From Lentibacter algarum (GTDB lineage Bacteria > Pseudomonadota > Alphaproteobacteria > Rhodobacterales > Rhodobacteraceae), in NCBI RefSeq assembly GCF_018860975.1, contig NZ_JAHKQI010000010.1, forward strand, positions 186,001 to 250,000: a DNA stretch of 64,000 bases, given 5' to 3'. Both the position numbers and the translations under genes were made by a program. The notes beneath the pieces were generated by a model. It saw only the letters and a program-made list of their open reading frames with translations. It was not told the DNA's origin and searched no databases. Shown here in pieces: positions 17,546 through 27,231 of this stretch. Each line of letters opens with the position of its first letter. Positions within the stretch are counted from its first letter, which is position 1.

Positions 17546-18414
17546 TGCATCCAGCACCTTCCGTTATCATCTTCACCATGTTCTCGGGCCTCGGCTTTGG
17601 CTTGTTGGCCTACCTCGGTCTTGGCTTACCGCCTGTCGCAGGTTGGGTTGCTTTCGGATTTTTTACGCTTGGGTATACGCTGGCGGTTGGAGGTTTGCTG
17701 GCCTCTGTCGGGCATTTGGCCAACCCCAAGAACGCGATCAAGGCCTTTAGCCAGTGGCGGTCGAGCTGGCTCAGCCGTGAAGGCGTTATGGCGGTCGCAT
17801 CGCTGTTGGTTATGGCTGTCTACGCGATTGCGCTGATCTTCTTTGACATACGCTTGCGTATGGTTGGGCTGCTCGGGGCCGTTTTGTGCATCGGAACGGT
17901 GTTCACCACCTCGATGATCTACACCCAGCTCAAAACCGTGCCGCGCTGGCACGATTGGACCACACCGCCGGTTTTCTTGCTGCATGCATTAGGCGGTGGT
18001 GCGCTGCTGGCGGGGCAAGTCCGAATGGCTGGTATCTTTTTGGCCATGCTTGGTTTTCTTATGGTTTGGGCCTGGATCAAGGGCGACGAGAAAGGCCTTT
18101 CTGGCACCACACTGGAAAGCGCCACGGGGCTTGGCCGCATCGGCAAACTGCGCTTGCTTGAGCCGCCACATTCGGGGCAGAACTACCTGCTCAAAGAGAT
18201 GGCTTATGACGTTGGCCGCAAGCATGCGTTCAAGTTGCGCATCATCGCGCTGGTGTTGGGCTATGCCCTGCCTGCCGCGCTACTATTGCTCTTGCCCGTC
18301 GGCCATGTGCTGGCACTTGTGATCGTCATTGCGCATGTTGCCGGTGTGGCTGCCGGACGCTGGCTTTTCTTTGCCGAAGCGGCACATGTGCAGCGGCTTT
18401 ACTACGGAAAATAG
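17545..18414 (+). CDS. soeC: DmsC-type membrane anchor, SoeC-like
   Basis: Integral membrane subunit (289 aa) with about eight hydrophobic helices spread evenly along the chain; it should bind quinone and anchor the SoeAB dimer to the inner membrane. Similarity in feel to DmsC (DMSO reductase anchor): VIIFTMFSGLGFGLLAYLG at the start, FSQWRSSWLSREGVM after the third helix, and SGQNYLLKEMAYDVGRKHA, written here as HSGQNYLLKEMAYDVGRKH, before the last helices. Last gene of the operon; the next gene begins 118 bases on with its own ribosome-binding site. Confidence 0.75.
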   Translation: MHPAPSVIIFTMFSGLGFGLLAYLGLGLPPVAGWVAFGFFTLGYTLAVGGLLASVGHLANPKNAIKAFSQWRSSWLSREGVMAVASLLVMAVYAIALIFFDIRLRMVGLLGAVLCIGTVFTTSMIYTQLKTVPRWHDWTTPPVFLLHALGGGALLAGQVRMAGIFLAMLGFLMVWAWIKGDEKGLSGTTLESATGLGRIGKLRLLEPPHSGQNYLLKEMAYDVGRKHAFKLRIIALVLGYALPAALLLLLPVGHVLALVIVIAHVAGVAAGRWLFFAEAAHVQRLYYGK

Positions 18415-18532
18415 CAAGTGCGACGTAACGGCTTTTTGATCAGTGGTTGAATTGTGGTCGCGGTTCAAGCGAAACTGCGCATGAAACGGGCAAAAGCCCG
18501 CTAGCACAGTTTTGCATACATGGGAGCCTCCA

Positions 18533-20602
18533 ATGAGCATCAGCTTTGAACGCGACGGCGATATCGTCATTCTCGCCGCCAACAACCCGCCTGTGAACGC
18601 ACTTGGCGCAGAGGTGCGCCGCGGGCTCAGTGAGGGTATCAAGCGAGCAGTTGCCGAGGGCGCGAAGGCGGTGCTGATTTATGGTGAAGGTCGCACTTGG
18701 TTTGCGGGGGCTGATATTCGCGAGTTTGGCAAGCCGCCTGTCGAGCCCGGCCTGCCAGGGGTGTGCGACGAGATCGAAGCCTGCCCTATTCCGGTCGTTG
18801 CCGCGCTGCACGGCACGGTGTTGGGCGGCGGGCTTGAGGTTGCGGTGAGCTGTCATTACCGGCTTGCGCTGCCCTCAACAAAGCTTGGTGTGCCTGAAGT
18901 GAACCTTGGCCTTTTGCCGGGGGCTGGCGGCACACAGCGCCTGCCACGGTTGGCAGGTTACGAAACGGCGGTTGCTATGGTCACATCGGGGCGACCTGTG
19001 AGTGCCGCAAAAGCGCTTGAGGCTGGCATTGTCGACAGGGTTGAAGACGGCAAGCCGCGCGCGCTTGGATTGGCGTATGCGACAGAGCTTGTCGCAGAGG
19101 GCGCGAAGCCACGGCCGGTTGGCGCCCGTCCTGCACCGCAAGCACCCGACTTTGCCGCCATGCGCGCCGAAGTTGTCAAAAAAGCCCGCGGGCAACTGGC
19201 GCCAGTCACTGCATTTGACGCAGTCGCAGCCTCGGCCAGCCTGCCGTTTGCAGAGGGCCTCAAAGAAGAGCGGCGCTTGTTTATGAGCCTTATGGACACT
19301 GATCAACGCAAGGGAATGATCCACGCGTTCTTTGCCGAACGTCAGGTTTCAAAACTACCTGAGCTCAAAGGCGTTGCCCCCCGCGCGCTGAACTCGATCG
19401 GTGTGATCGGAGGCGGAACGATGGGCGCGGGCATTGCCACGGCAGCTTTGCTGGCGGGCTTGCGCGTGAGCTTGATCGAGATGACGGAGGAAGCCGCCGA
19501 GGCCGCGCGCGGGCGCGTTGCAGGCAACCTTGCAGGCGCACTCAAGCGCGGCAAAATCAGCCAGCAAAAGCATGATGCGATGCTCGGCACTGCGCTTACA
19601 ACCGCAGCTGACTATGCCGCCTTGAGCGATGCCGACGTGATCATCGAAGCCGTATTCGAGGACATGGCCGTCAAAAAGCAAGTGTTTGCGCAGATTGAAG
19701 CACATGCCAAACCGAGCGCAATTTTGGCGAGCAACACCTCGTATCTCGACATCAACGAGATCGCGGCGAACACCACGCGGCCTGCCGATGTGATCGGGCT
19801 GCACTTTTTCTCGCCCGCTCATGTGATGCGGCTGCTTGAAGTTGTTGTGGCCGATGCCACAGCGCCTGATGTTGTCGCGACGGGCTTTGAGCTTGGCAAA
19901 ATGCTCGGCAAAACTACTGTGCGCTCCGGGGTTTGTGACGGCTTCATCGGAAACCGCATCCTTTCGACCTATCGCACCGCTGCCGACCATATGATCCTCG
20001 ACGGAGCCTCCCCTTACGAGATTGACCGTGTGCTGGAAAATTTCGGGTTTGCCATGGGCCCCTTTGCGGTTGCCGATCTGGCGGGGCTTGATATCGGCTG
20101 GGCCAACCGCAAGCGTCTTGCCCCGAACAGACACCCCCGCGAGCGCGTATCCGAGCATGCTGACAAGCTTTGCGAGGCGGGGCATTTCGGCCAGAAAACC
20201 GGACGCGGCTACTATATCTACGAGGGCCGTTCCAAGAGCATCAACCCTGATGTCATGCCGTTAATTGAAGCAGAGCGCGCAGCCCTTGGCATAACGCCAA
20301 AAACGTTTTCTGACGACGACATCCTGCGCAGATATATGGCAGCGATGGTCAATGAAGCGGCGAAAGTTGTTGGCGAGGGCATCGCGCGACGTCCGCTTGA
20401 TGTCGATATGGTGCTGCTAATGGGCTACGGCTTTCCGCGCTATCACGGAGGGCCGCTCAAATGGGCCGACATACAGGGGCTCGGCAACCTCCTTGCCGAC
20501 ATCGAAGGCTTTGCCAAAGAAGACGATCACTTCTGGCAACCGGCCCCGCTTTTGCAAGAGCTTGTCGCCAGCAACCGTAGTTTTGACGACCTAAATACAT
20601 AG
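18533..20602 (+). CDS. Bifunctional enoyl-CoA hydratase / 3-hydroxyacyl-CoA dehydrogenase (FadJ/FadB/PimF-like)
   Basis: Catalyses hydration of enoyl-CoA and NAD-dependent oxidation of the 3-hydroxyacyl-CoA in beta-oxidation (689 aa). The N-terminal crotonase domain has the oxyanion segment [24 protein letters not shown] and [20 protein letters not shown] with the paired glutamates. The Rossmann domain starts at ~290 ([21 protein letters not shown]), and catalytic His lies in [21 protein letters not shown] follows. ATG 18533 is preferred over the in-frame ATG 18512 because GGGAG lies just before it. First gene of a five-gene acyl-CoA operon without a thiolase. Confidence 0.9.
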   Translation: MSISFERDGDIVILAANNPPVNALGAEVRRGLSEGIKRAVAEGAKAVLIYGEGRTWFAGADIREFGKPPVEPGLPGVCDEIEACPIPVVAALHGTVLGGGLEVAVSCHYRLALPSTKLGVPEVNLGLLPGAGGTQRLPRLAGYETAVAMVTSGRPVSAAKALEAGIVDRVEDGKPRALGLAYATELVAEGAKPRPVGARPAPQAPDFAAMRAEVVKKARGQLAPVTAFDAVAASASLPFAEGLKEERRLFMSLMDTDQRKGMIHAFFAERQVSKLPELKGVAPRALNSIGVIGGGTMGAGIATAALLAGLRVSLIEMTEEAAEAARGRVAGNLAGALKRGKISQQKHDAMLGTALTTAADYAALSDADVIIEAVFEDMAVKKQVFAQIEAHAKPSAILASNTSYLDINEIAANTTRPADVIGLHFFSPAHVMRLLEVVVADATAPDVVATGFELGKMLGKTTVRSGVCDGFIGNRILSTYRTAADHMILDGASPYEIDRVLENFGFAMGPFAVADLAGLDIGWANRKRLAPNRHPRERVSEHADKLCEAGHFGQKTGRGYYIYEGRSKSINPDVMPLIEAERAALGITPKTFSDDDILRRYMAAMVNEAAKVVGEGIARRPLDVDMVLLMGYGFPRYHGGPLKWADIQGLGNLLADIEGFAKEDDHFWQPAPLLQELVASNRSFDDLNT

Positions 20603-20630
20603 TGCCAACACCGGCAGTTAAGGAGCAATC

Positions 20631-21830
20631 ATGGACCTGAGTTATTCCGAGAAAGACGAGGCCTTTCGCGCAGAAGTGCGGGCCTTTCTGGCCGAGAAAC
20701 TGCCAAAGGAGCTGTCTGAAAAAGTGCGGCTCTCGCAAGACCTTGAAAAGTCTGACATGGAGTTTTGGCACGCGCAGCTGAATGCCCGTGGCTGGCTCGC
20801 CGCGAACTGGCCAAAGAGCTTTGGTGGCGCCGAGTGGAGCGCGGTCGAGCGTAACATTTTTGAAGAAGAGTGCGCCATGGCCGACGCGCCGCGCATCGTG
20901 CCGTTCGGGCTTTCGATGCTGGCACCCGTGTTGCAAAAGTTCGGCTCCAAGGCGCAACAGGACCACTGGTTGCCACGCATTTTGAACGGCGATGACTGGT
21001 GGTGCCAGGGCTATTCCGAGCCCGGTGCTGGCAGTGACCTTGCCTCACTCAAAACCCGTGCAGTGCTTGAGGGCGACCACTATATCGTCAACGGGCAGAA
21101 GACATGGACGACCCTCGGGCAACACGCAAACATGATCTTTTGCCTCGTGCGAACCGACACCACTGCGAAGGCGCAGGAGGGCATTTCGTTTTTGCTGATA
21201 GACATGAACACACCGGGCATTGAAGTGCGCCCGATCACGCTGATCGACGGCGGTGCCGAAGTGAATGAAGTCTGGTTTACTGACGTGAAAGTGCCTGTCG
21301 AAAACCTTGTCGGAGAAGAGAACAAAGGCTGGACCTACGCCAAGTATCTGCTGACGCACGAGCGCACGAATATTGCTGGTGTCGGCTCTTCGCGGGCTGG
21401 TTTAGCCGCAGTGAAGCGCATAGCCAAGAAGGTGCAGGCACGTGGGCGGCCGCTGATAGAGAACCCGCATTTTGCCGCCCGTATGGCACAGGTCGAGATA
21501 GACCTGATGGCGATGGCGACAACCAATTTGCGCATCGTTTCAAAGGCCGCTGCGGGGCAAGCGCCGGGTGTTGAAAGCTCACTGCTCAAGATCAAAGGCA
21601 CGCAGATCCGACAGGAGATAACCGACCTCGCCCGCCGCGCTGTTGGCCCGCATGCAATGCCTTTTGCCAGTGACGCACTAGACGCCAGCAACACGCCCCT
21701 GCCCGATCCGTATGATGCTGGTGAAGTGGCCGGCCCCTACTTCAACAATCGCAAGCTGGCGATCTTTGGAGGCTCCAACGAGATCCAGCGCGAGATCTAC
21801 TCCAAGCACATGATGAGAGGTGCAAAATGA
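20631..21830 (+). CDS. Acyl-CoA dehydrogenase, large (PimC-like)
   Basis: FAD-dependent acyl-CoA dehydrogenase (399 aa) introducing the alpha-beta double bond. Typical segments: QGYSEPGAGSDLASLKTRA (FAD and substrate binding), VNGQKTWTTLGQHANMIFCL, and the C-terminal FGGSNEIQREIYSKHMM. At the place where medium-chain enzymes carry the catalytic Glu (IYEGTS) this protein has IFGGSN, i.e. Gly. That is common in the pimeloyl-CoA/side-chain group, where the base lies elsewhere or in a partner subunit. The stop overlaps the next dehydrogenase gene (ATGA at 21827-21830), suggesting the two may form a heteromer. Confidence 0.88.
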   Translation: MDLSYSEKDEAFRAEVRAFLAEKLPKELSEKVRLSQDLEKSDMEFWHAQLNARGWLAANWPKSFGGAEWSAVERNIFEEECAMADAPRIVPFGLSMLAPVLQKFGSKAQQDHWLPRILNGDDWWCQGYSEPGAGSDLASLKTRAVLEGDHYIVNGQKTWTTLGQHANMIFCLVRTDTTAKAQEGISFLLIDMNTPGIEVRPITLIDGGAEVNEVWFTDVKVPVENLVGEENKGWTYAKYLLTHERTNIAGVGSSRAGLAAVKRIAKKVQARGRPLIENPHFAARMAQVEIDLMAMATTNLRIVSKAAAGQAPGVESSLLKIKGTQIRQEITDLARRAVGPHAMPFASDALDASNTPLPDPYDAGEVAGPYFNNRKLAIFGGSNEIQREIYSKHMMRGAK

Positions 21831-22873
21831 ACTTTGATCTGACAGAAGAGCGGCAAATGCTGCAAGATACCCTGCGCCGGTTTCTGGCCGGTGCCGAGGG
21901 TGATCTCTGGCCGCAACTCGCCGAGTTGGGCGTGATCGGCGCATTGTTCAGCGAAGCTCAGGGCGGCTTTGGCGGCGCTGGTTTTGACTTGTCCGTGGTG
22001 TTTGAGGAGTTGGGGCGCGCCGACGTTGAAGTGCCGCTGATCGACAATGCCTTGCTTCCAGGCCTGCTGCTTGCGGCAGCTGGCGAGAGCGTTGAAGCGC
22101 TGATTGATGGTTCCGAGCGGCTGGCATTTGCGCACAACGAACAGGCAGCGCGCTATGACTACAACTGGGTCGAAACCCGTTTTGAGAACGGAAAGCTGAC
22201 GGGCGAGAAATCTGTGATCGTCGGTGCCGACAGCGCTGACAGCTTTATCATTTCAGCACGCCACGCAGGCACGCCGGAAGCCGAGCAAGGCATCGGCCTT
22301 TACCGCGTCGACAAGGCCGCGACCGGGCTGACCCTGCGCGCATATGACCTGATCCAAGGCGGGCGCGGCGCGGACATCACGCTAGAGAACACGCCTGCGA
22401 CCCTCCTGATGGAAGACGCCTACGGCGCCATCACGGCCGCTATGGCTGCCGCAACATTGGCAGTATCTGCAGAGACGCTCGGCAGTATGCAAACGGCTGT
22501 TGAGATGACGGCTGAATACCTCGGCACCCGCAAGCAGTTTGGTCGCCCTATCGGCACCTTTCAGGCGCTGAGGCACCGGCTGGTTGACATGATGGTCGAG
22601 CTGGAGCAAGCGCGCTCGGCGGTGATCTTGGGAGCTGGTAACCTTGATGCAGCACCAAACGAGCGCGACTTTGTGCTCTCGGCAACCAAGAATATCATCG
22701 GGCGCGTGGGCCGTTTGGTCACCGAAGAGAGTATCCAGATGCACGGCGGGATCGGCATGACGCAGGAATATGCGCTTGGCCGTTTTGCCAAACGTATCAC
22801 AATGGCCGACCACCGCTTTGGCGATACCGACCACCACCTCGAGCAGTTTATTGCATTGGGTGTCGGCGTATGA
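21827..22873 (+). CDS. Acyl-CoA dehydrogenase, small (PimD-like)
   Basis: Second acyl-CoA dehydrogenase family protein (348 aa), shorter and more divergent than its neighbour. It begins MNFDLTEERQMLQDTLRRFL, has AETLGSMQTAVEMTAEYLGTRKQFGRPIG in the helical bundle (around residues 213-241), and ends with MHGGIGMTQEYALGRFAKR and DTDHHLEQF rather than an EGTS-type base. Paired large/small dehydrogenases of this kind are known in pimeloyl-CoA and steroid side-chain degradation, where some act as alpha2beta2 enzymes. Overlaps ATGA with genes on both sides, so all four are probably co-translated. Confidence 0.85.
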   Translation: MNFDLTEERQMLQDTLRRFLAGAEGDLWPQLAELGVIGALFSEAQGGFGGAGFDLSVVFEELGRADVEVPLIDNALLPGLLLAAAGESVEALIDGSERLAFAHNEQAARYDYNWVETRFENGKLTGEKSVIVGADSADSFIISARHAGTPEAEQGIGLYRVDKAATGLTLRAYDLIQGGRGADITLENTPATLLMEDAYGAITAAMAAATLAVSAETLGSMQTAVEMTAEYLGTRKQFGRPIGTFQALRHRLVDMMVELEQARSAVILGAGNLDAAPNERDFVLSATKNIIGRVGRLVTEESIQMHGGIGMTQEYALGRFAKRITMADHRFGDTDHHLEQFIALGVGV

Positions 22874-23649
22874 GCGCAAGGCTTGAAGACAAGGGCAGCT
22901 ACCTGATCGTCCACAACAGTGACGAGAAACGCGGTGCCCTATCTGCGAGCCTTGTCGAGGCCTTGACGCAGGCGGCTGTGCTTGCCTGCGAGCCGCGCAT
23001 CGGGTGCTTTGTGCTCACCGGCGGTGCGTTTTTTTGTTCAGGTGGTGATCTCAACGTTCTGATCACCCGCCGCGAAATGCAGCTTGACGAGCGCATCAGC
23101 TCGATCGGGGTGCTCAATGATATGATCCGCGCGGTGCACGACGCTCCGGTGCCTGTGGTCGCTGCCATCGAGGGCGGCGCAGCTGGAGCCGGCTTGTCGC
23201 TGGCCTTGGCCTGCGACTTGGTCGTTGCGGCCAAGGGCGCCCAGTTTAGCGCGGCATACGTGAAGGCGGGCCTCACACCGGACGGTGCGCTAACCCACAG
23301 CCTGAGCCGGGCCTTACCCCGCCAGTTGGTGATGGAAATCTGCCTGCTGGGGCGTGCAGTCACCACCGAAAAGCTGGCAGGCCACGGGCTTATCTATGCT
23401 CTGAGCGAACCAGGCGCTGCTTTGGCGGAGGCCGAAGCATTGGCGCAGATGATCGCCAAAGGGCCACGCGTGGCGCAATCGCGCATCAAGGCGCTGGTCA
23501 ATCGTGCGGTCGACAGCCCCTTTGAAGACATTCTTAACCAAGAAACCAAGTATATGGCCGAGGCGCAGGGTGGCCAAGAAGCCGCAGAGGGCATCAGCGC
23601 TTTCCTGCAAAAAAGAGCCACCAATTTTGAACCGGACAAAGACGCATGA
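22870..23649 (+). CDS. Enoyl-CoA hydratase/isomerase family protein
   Basis: Crotonase-fold protein (259 aa). The oxyanion segment FFCSGGDLNVL is at residues ~55-65 and the second core segment IEGGAAGAGLSLALACDLVVA at ~98-118. Later sequence FSAAYVKAGLTPDGALTHSLSR shows Thr/Asp (LTPDGA) where classical hydratases place the second glutamate, a pattern seen in isomerase-type crotonases; so hydratase activity is not assured. It is embedded in the acyl-CoA operon with 4-base overlaps at both ends and would act alongside the bifunctional enzyme on a branched or cyclic substrate. Confidence 0.85.
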   Translation: MSARLEDKGSYLIVHNSDEKRGALSASLVEALTQAAVLACEPRIGCFVLTGGAFFCSGGDLNVLITRREMQLDERISSIGVLNDMIRAVHDAPVPVVAAIEGGAAGAGLSLALACDLVVAAKGAQFSAAYVKAGLTPDGALTHSLSRALPRQLVMEICLLGRAVTTEKLAGHGLIYALSEPGAALAEAEALAQMIAKGPRVAQSRIKALVNRAVDSPFEDILNQETKYMAEAQGGQEAAEGISAFLQKRATNFEPDKDA

Positions 23650-25115
23650 GCCAGCCCATCCACGCGTTGCTCGATGAACAGGCCCGCGCCCGCCCCAACG
23701 CACCCGCGTTGAGCGACAGCCTCGGCAACATATGGAGTTACAGCGACTTGGCCCGCGCCAGCGCGGCATTGGCTGACAAGCTGTCCGACCTGGGCGTGCG
23801 TCGCAACGACCGTGTATTGGCCGTCGTCGAGAACTGTGCTCCTGCTGTCGCAGCGATATTTGCAAGCTCGCGTGTTGGCGCGGCTGTTGTGCCGGTAAAC
23901 GCCCGTCAGACTGCACCCGAGATTGACCGTATCATCGCACATGCCGGGCCCGCGATGCTGCTGTTCAGCGACAAAGTCTCGCCCGAAGCAAGCGCACATG
24001 CCGCGCGGTTTGACGCTGAACCGGTTCTTGAAGGGCTGAGCGGCAAAGCTCTGCTCTCCTCACCTGATGACAGCCTGAGCGATGTTGCGACACTGCTTTA
24101 CACAACCGGCACAACCGGCCCGCCCAAAGGCGTAATGCTGACCCATGACAACCTGATCTTCGGCGGTGGGGCCACTTGCACAACCCGCAATGTCACGCCG
24201 GCTGACGTCCTTTATGGGGTGCTGCCTATCAGCCATGTTTTCGGGTTGACCTCGATCGTCATGGCCGCAGTAATCGCCGGTGCTTCCGTCCGGCTGGCCC
24301 CGCGGTTTTCGCCCGCCAAGCTCTATGAGGCGCTCACTTCCGGCGTTACGCTCCTTTCGGCGGTGCCGCAAATGCACGCACAGCTGATGCATTACACTAG
24401 GGGCCAAGGCCACACCCGCCTGCCAGCAACCACTCTACGATACGTGTCTTCAGGCGCAGCACCTCTGGATATCGACTGGAAACGCCGCGCCGAGGCCTTC
24501 TTTGGCATTCCCCTTCAAAACGGTTACGGCATGACCGAAACAACCGCAGGCGTATGCCTAACCAGCCATACCGAGAGCAATGATGACATTTCTGTCGGCA
24601 CGCCCTTTCCCGGTGTATCGGTCAAGCTTGACAAGGCTGCCGCCGGAGCCGAGGGCGATGTTGGCGAGGTTCTGGTTGGCGGCGGCGGTATCATGAAGGG
24701 CTATTTTCGCAACCCCGCCGAAACCGCAAAAGCGCTTGACGCGGAAGGCTGGCTGCACAGTGGCGACTTGGGCCGCTATGACGCAGCAGGCAACCTGCAC
24801 ATCTCCGGGCGTGCCAAAGAGCTGATCATTCACGGCGGGTTCAATGTCTATCCGCCGGAAGTTGAAGCGGCGCTCAACGATCACCCGCAAGTCATCCAAT
24901 GCGCGGTGATCGGCGTGAAACGTGACGGAGACGAGCTGGTTGTGGCCTTTGTTGAAGTGAGCGCGGACGACGCGCCTGACATTGATACGCTGCGCAGCTT
25001 CGCCGCAGAACGCCTTGCGGGCTACAAGCGACCTTCACAGATTGTCCTGACCGAGAAGTTGCCCGCTGCGCCTACCGGTAAGATACTGAAAAGTAAACTG
25101 AAAGACCTACTTTAG
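23646..25115 (+). CDS. AMP-forming acyl-CoA synthetase
   Basis: ANL-superfamily acid:CoA ligase (489 aa) that activates a carboxylic acid to its CoA thioester, probably the first step of the pathway encoded here. Motifs in order: TLLYTTGTTGPPKGVMLTHD (P-loop, ~residue 145), NGYGMTETTAG (~297), the hinge YDAAGNLHISGRAKELIIHG (~378), and the catalytic lysine near the end in LPAAPTGKILKSKL. It starts with an ATGA overlap to the hydratase gene, and the operon ends 12 bases before a convergent gene. Chain length or ring specificity is unknown. Confidence 0.9.
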   Translation: MSQPIHALLDEQARARPNAPALSDSLGNIWSYSDLARASAALADKLSDLGVRRNDRVLAVVENCAPAVAAIFASSRVGAAVVPVNARQTAPEIDRIIAHAGPAMLLFSDKVSPEASAHAARFDAEPVLEGLSGKALLSSPDDSLSDVATLLYTTGTTGPPKGVMLTHDNLIFGGGATCTTRNVTPADVLYGVLPISHVFGLTSIVMAAVIAGASVRLAPRFSPAKLYEALTSGVTLLSAVPQMHAQLMHYTRGQGHTRLPATTLRYVSSGAAPLDIDWKRRAEAFFGIPLQNGYGMTETTAGVCLTSHTESNDDISVGTPFPGVSVKLDKAAAGAEGDVGEVLVGGGGIMKGYFRNPAETAKALDAEGWLHSGDLGRYDAAGNLHISGRAKELIIHGGFNVYPPEVEAALNDHPQVIQCAVIGVKRDGDELVVAFVEVSADDAPDIDTLRSFAAERLAGYKRPSQIVLTEKLPAAPTGKILKSKLKDLL

Positions 25116-25127
25116 CCCTTGTTCCCA

Positions 25128-26213
25128 TCAGGCAACCGGAACCAAATGATTGTCCCATCTCAGCTCTGTGAGCCGCCGCAAAAGCCGAGTCGAACCGAGC
25201 AAGTGCCGCATCTCGCCATTTCCCGAGCTGACTGTGAGTGTCTCGCCCACCGCCGCGATGCCACAAACATCTGGCATTGCAAAAGTTTCCAACTGCCCCT
25301 GCATTTTGGCATCATATAGCTGCACCACACCGCCCCGAGGCGAGGTAACGGCGATCGCTTTAGCGTCCGGCGTGAAAGCAATGCTGCCGACATAGCCCTG
25401 CATGGCCCGCAGCGCTTGTGTTGGCGCCTCCAGCAGTTGAACCTCTGCCCCTTGCAGATGAACGCCGACGAGCGTTTTTAACGGGCCGCTGCCCTGCCAC
25501 TGCATGCCAAAGGCAACCTGCCCGCCAACACCAACCGCAAGATGCCTGATCGAGTTCCGGTGCAACTCCGCTGCTAGTTGCACCCTTTCAACCACTGCAC
25601 CGCCGGCTATATAGGCAAGGTTCGGCGCCATTGTCGCTATGTTGAGCTTCGTGCGGCCGCTGTCAGGGTGTGTCTCGATACCCCCGTTGGCGACAACAAG
25701 CGTTTCGCTGTTCGGCAGTCGTTTGACATCATGCGGCCCAACGCCGCCGCTTGCCCACTCATCAATGCGTTTGTAGCCCTGCAGCGTGTCCCAGACACCA
25801 ATGCGCCCTTGTCCGGCCTCGTAGTCGTTTTCTGTTGTGAACAGCAGACTGCCGTCAGAGGAAAACGCGCCGTGCCCGTAGAAATGACGCCCGTGGGGCG
25901 CGCAAAGCGTGGCCCTCTGCGTTCCGGTGGTGCAATCGATCACCACTGCAAAGGTGCCCGGCCGGCGCGCAAAGGCAACAGCTTCTGGTCGGGTCGGATG
26001 CGCAGCAGCGGCGTGACCACGCGCAGGCAGTGGCAACTCAAACAGCACTTGCAAGTTGGCTCCGACACCACAGAGCACAGAGCTGCCATCCGGCTTTGCA
26101 GCGGCTGAAAGGAATGCAGGCGCGCCAACGTCAGCCCATGTCGGCTTGGGGAAAACTCCCGCTGCGAGCAAACCGCCAAGAAAGCGCCTGCGGCCTGTGT
26201 TCTGCGCGGTCAT
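25128..26213 (-). CDS. DUF1513 Tat-exported beta-propeller-like protein
   Basis: A 361-residue protein with a twin-arginine leader (GRRRFLGGLLAAGVF, residues ~6-20), so it is likely folded in the cytoplasm and exported to the periplasm. The body has repeated blades of the type LPNSETLVVANGGIETHPDS and FSSDGSLLFTTENDYEAG, consistent with the DUF1513 family found beside imelysins. ATG 26213 is chosen because it follows GGAG and lies directly after the TAA of the imelysin gene (26215-26217). The frame runs on upstream to 26357 but inside the imelysin gene. Likely partner of the imelysin/di-heme proteins in iron handling; biochemical role unknown. Confidence 0.75.
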   Translation of the reverse strand: MTAQNTGRRRFLGGLLAAGVFPKPTWADVGAPAFLSAAAKPDGSSVLCGVGANLQVLFELPLPARGHAAAAHPTRPEAVAFARRPGTFAVVIDCTTGTQRATLCAPHGRHFYGHGAFSSDGSLLFTTENDYEAGQGRIGVWDTLQGYKRIDEWASGGVGPHDVKRLPNSETLVVANGGIETHPDSGRTKLNIATMAPNLAYIAGGAVVERVQLAAELHRNSIRHLAVGVGGQVAFGMQWQGSGPLKTLVGVHLQGAEVQLLEAPTQALRAMQGYVGSIAFTPDAKAIAVTSPRGGVVQLYDAKMQGQLETFAMPDVCGIAAVGETLTVSSGNGEMRHLLGSTRLLRRLTELRWDNHLVPVA

Positions 26214-26214
26214 G

Positions 26215-27231
26215 TTAGTCTCCATCAAGCGCATTGAAGCCGGCAGCAACGCCCAATGCTGGTCCCATCTCGTCGCGAACAATGGTGCGGATTGCGGCAA
26301 TGCCTTGTTGAACGATCTCGATCTTGAGGCGGCTTTGCGGGTTGCTAACGCCTGCAAAAACCGGATCGTTCAGATCAGCCAGCTGCGACTGCGCCCGCTC
26401 AAAGGCGGCCTCAAGCTTGCCTGACAGGGCCTTGTCGCCCTCAGCCAAATGCGCAGCGAGGCTCGAAAGTGCTTCCAGGCTAAGCATCACATGCCGCGAC
26501 GAACGCCCCGAGCGCCGTGCCTCGGCGCGTGTCGGTCGTGGGCGATCAAAACTGCCAAGAGGCCGCCCGAGGCGTGTGTCGGCCGTGAACTCAAGCCCCG
26601 TGGCGAGGGATTTGAACAGCGTTTGCAGAACTTCTTTGTCGGTCTGATAAACCCCGTCTGGCGAGGGTGTGAGCATCGTGACGGCGTAACCTGACTGCCA
26701 GCCTTCAAGGATGTGCTTTGACGTGAGCGCGATATCGGCGCTGATGGTTTGCACGAGCGTGCAATGATATCCCGCCTCCCCTGCTGTCATCAGCCTGTCG
26801 TCGTAGAGCAGAAACTCAAGCGCGTAAAACCCGCGCGCCGCGATCGAGACTTGCGCATAGTCTGTCACGGAAGAGGCTATTGGATCTTGCTCTGATAACA
26901 GGCCGGCAAGGGCACGTGGCGTCACCCCGCGACTGTCGGGCCAGAAGGCCAATGCAAAGGCCCGGTCGTTGACTTCTGTTGGCCCGAACCGCAGGTGACT
27001 GACCGAGACCCATGCATCAAATGCCCGCCCATAGGCTTGGCGCAATGTGTCAGACGCCGGATCACAGCTTTCTTCGGCAGCCTTCGAAAGGGCCTGAGAC
27101 TGCGTCGCAAGGGCTTCAAACCCCGGCAAAATATGAGCCTCGACAATACCCTCAATCAAGGCATTGTGGCTATCGGCTTGCGCGCTCAGCGGGGTGACGA
27201 GCAAGGCCAGAACATAGGCAAAATATCTCAT
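26215..27231 (-). CDS. Imelysin-family (M75) periplasmic protein, variant motif
   Basis: A 338-residue exported protein: signal peptide MRYFAYVLALLVTPLSAQA, then an all-helical imelysin domain with ESCDPASDTLRQAYGRAFDAW and VSHLRFGP. The family's GxHxxE signature is here GFYALE (134-139), with Tyr in place of His. Imelysins were first described as peptidases but are now linked mainly to periplasmic iron handling (EfeO/IrpA-like). The start overlaps the stop of the upstream di-heme gene as ATGA, and the DUF1513 gene follows within one base of its stop, so the three form a tight unit. Confidence 0.82.
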   Translation of the reverse strand: MRYFAYVLALLVTPLSAQADSHNALIEGIVEAHILPGFEALATQSQALSKAAEESCDPASDTLRQAYGRAFDAWVSVSHLRFGPTEVNDRAFALAFWPDSRGVTPRALAGLLSEQDPIASSVTDYAQVSIAARGFYALEFLLYDDRLMTAGEAGYHCTLVQTISADIALTSKHILEGWQSGYAVTMLTPSPDGVYQTDKEVLQTLFKSLATGLEFTADTRLGRPLGSFDRPRPTRAEARRSGRSSRHVMLSLEALSSLAAHLAEGDKALSGKLEAAFERAQSQLADLNDPVFAGVSNPQSRLKIEIVQQGIAAIRTIVRDEMGPALGVAAGFNALDGD

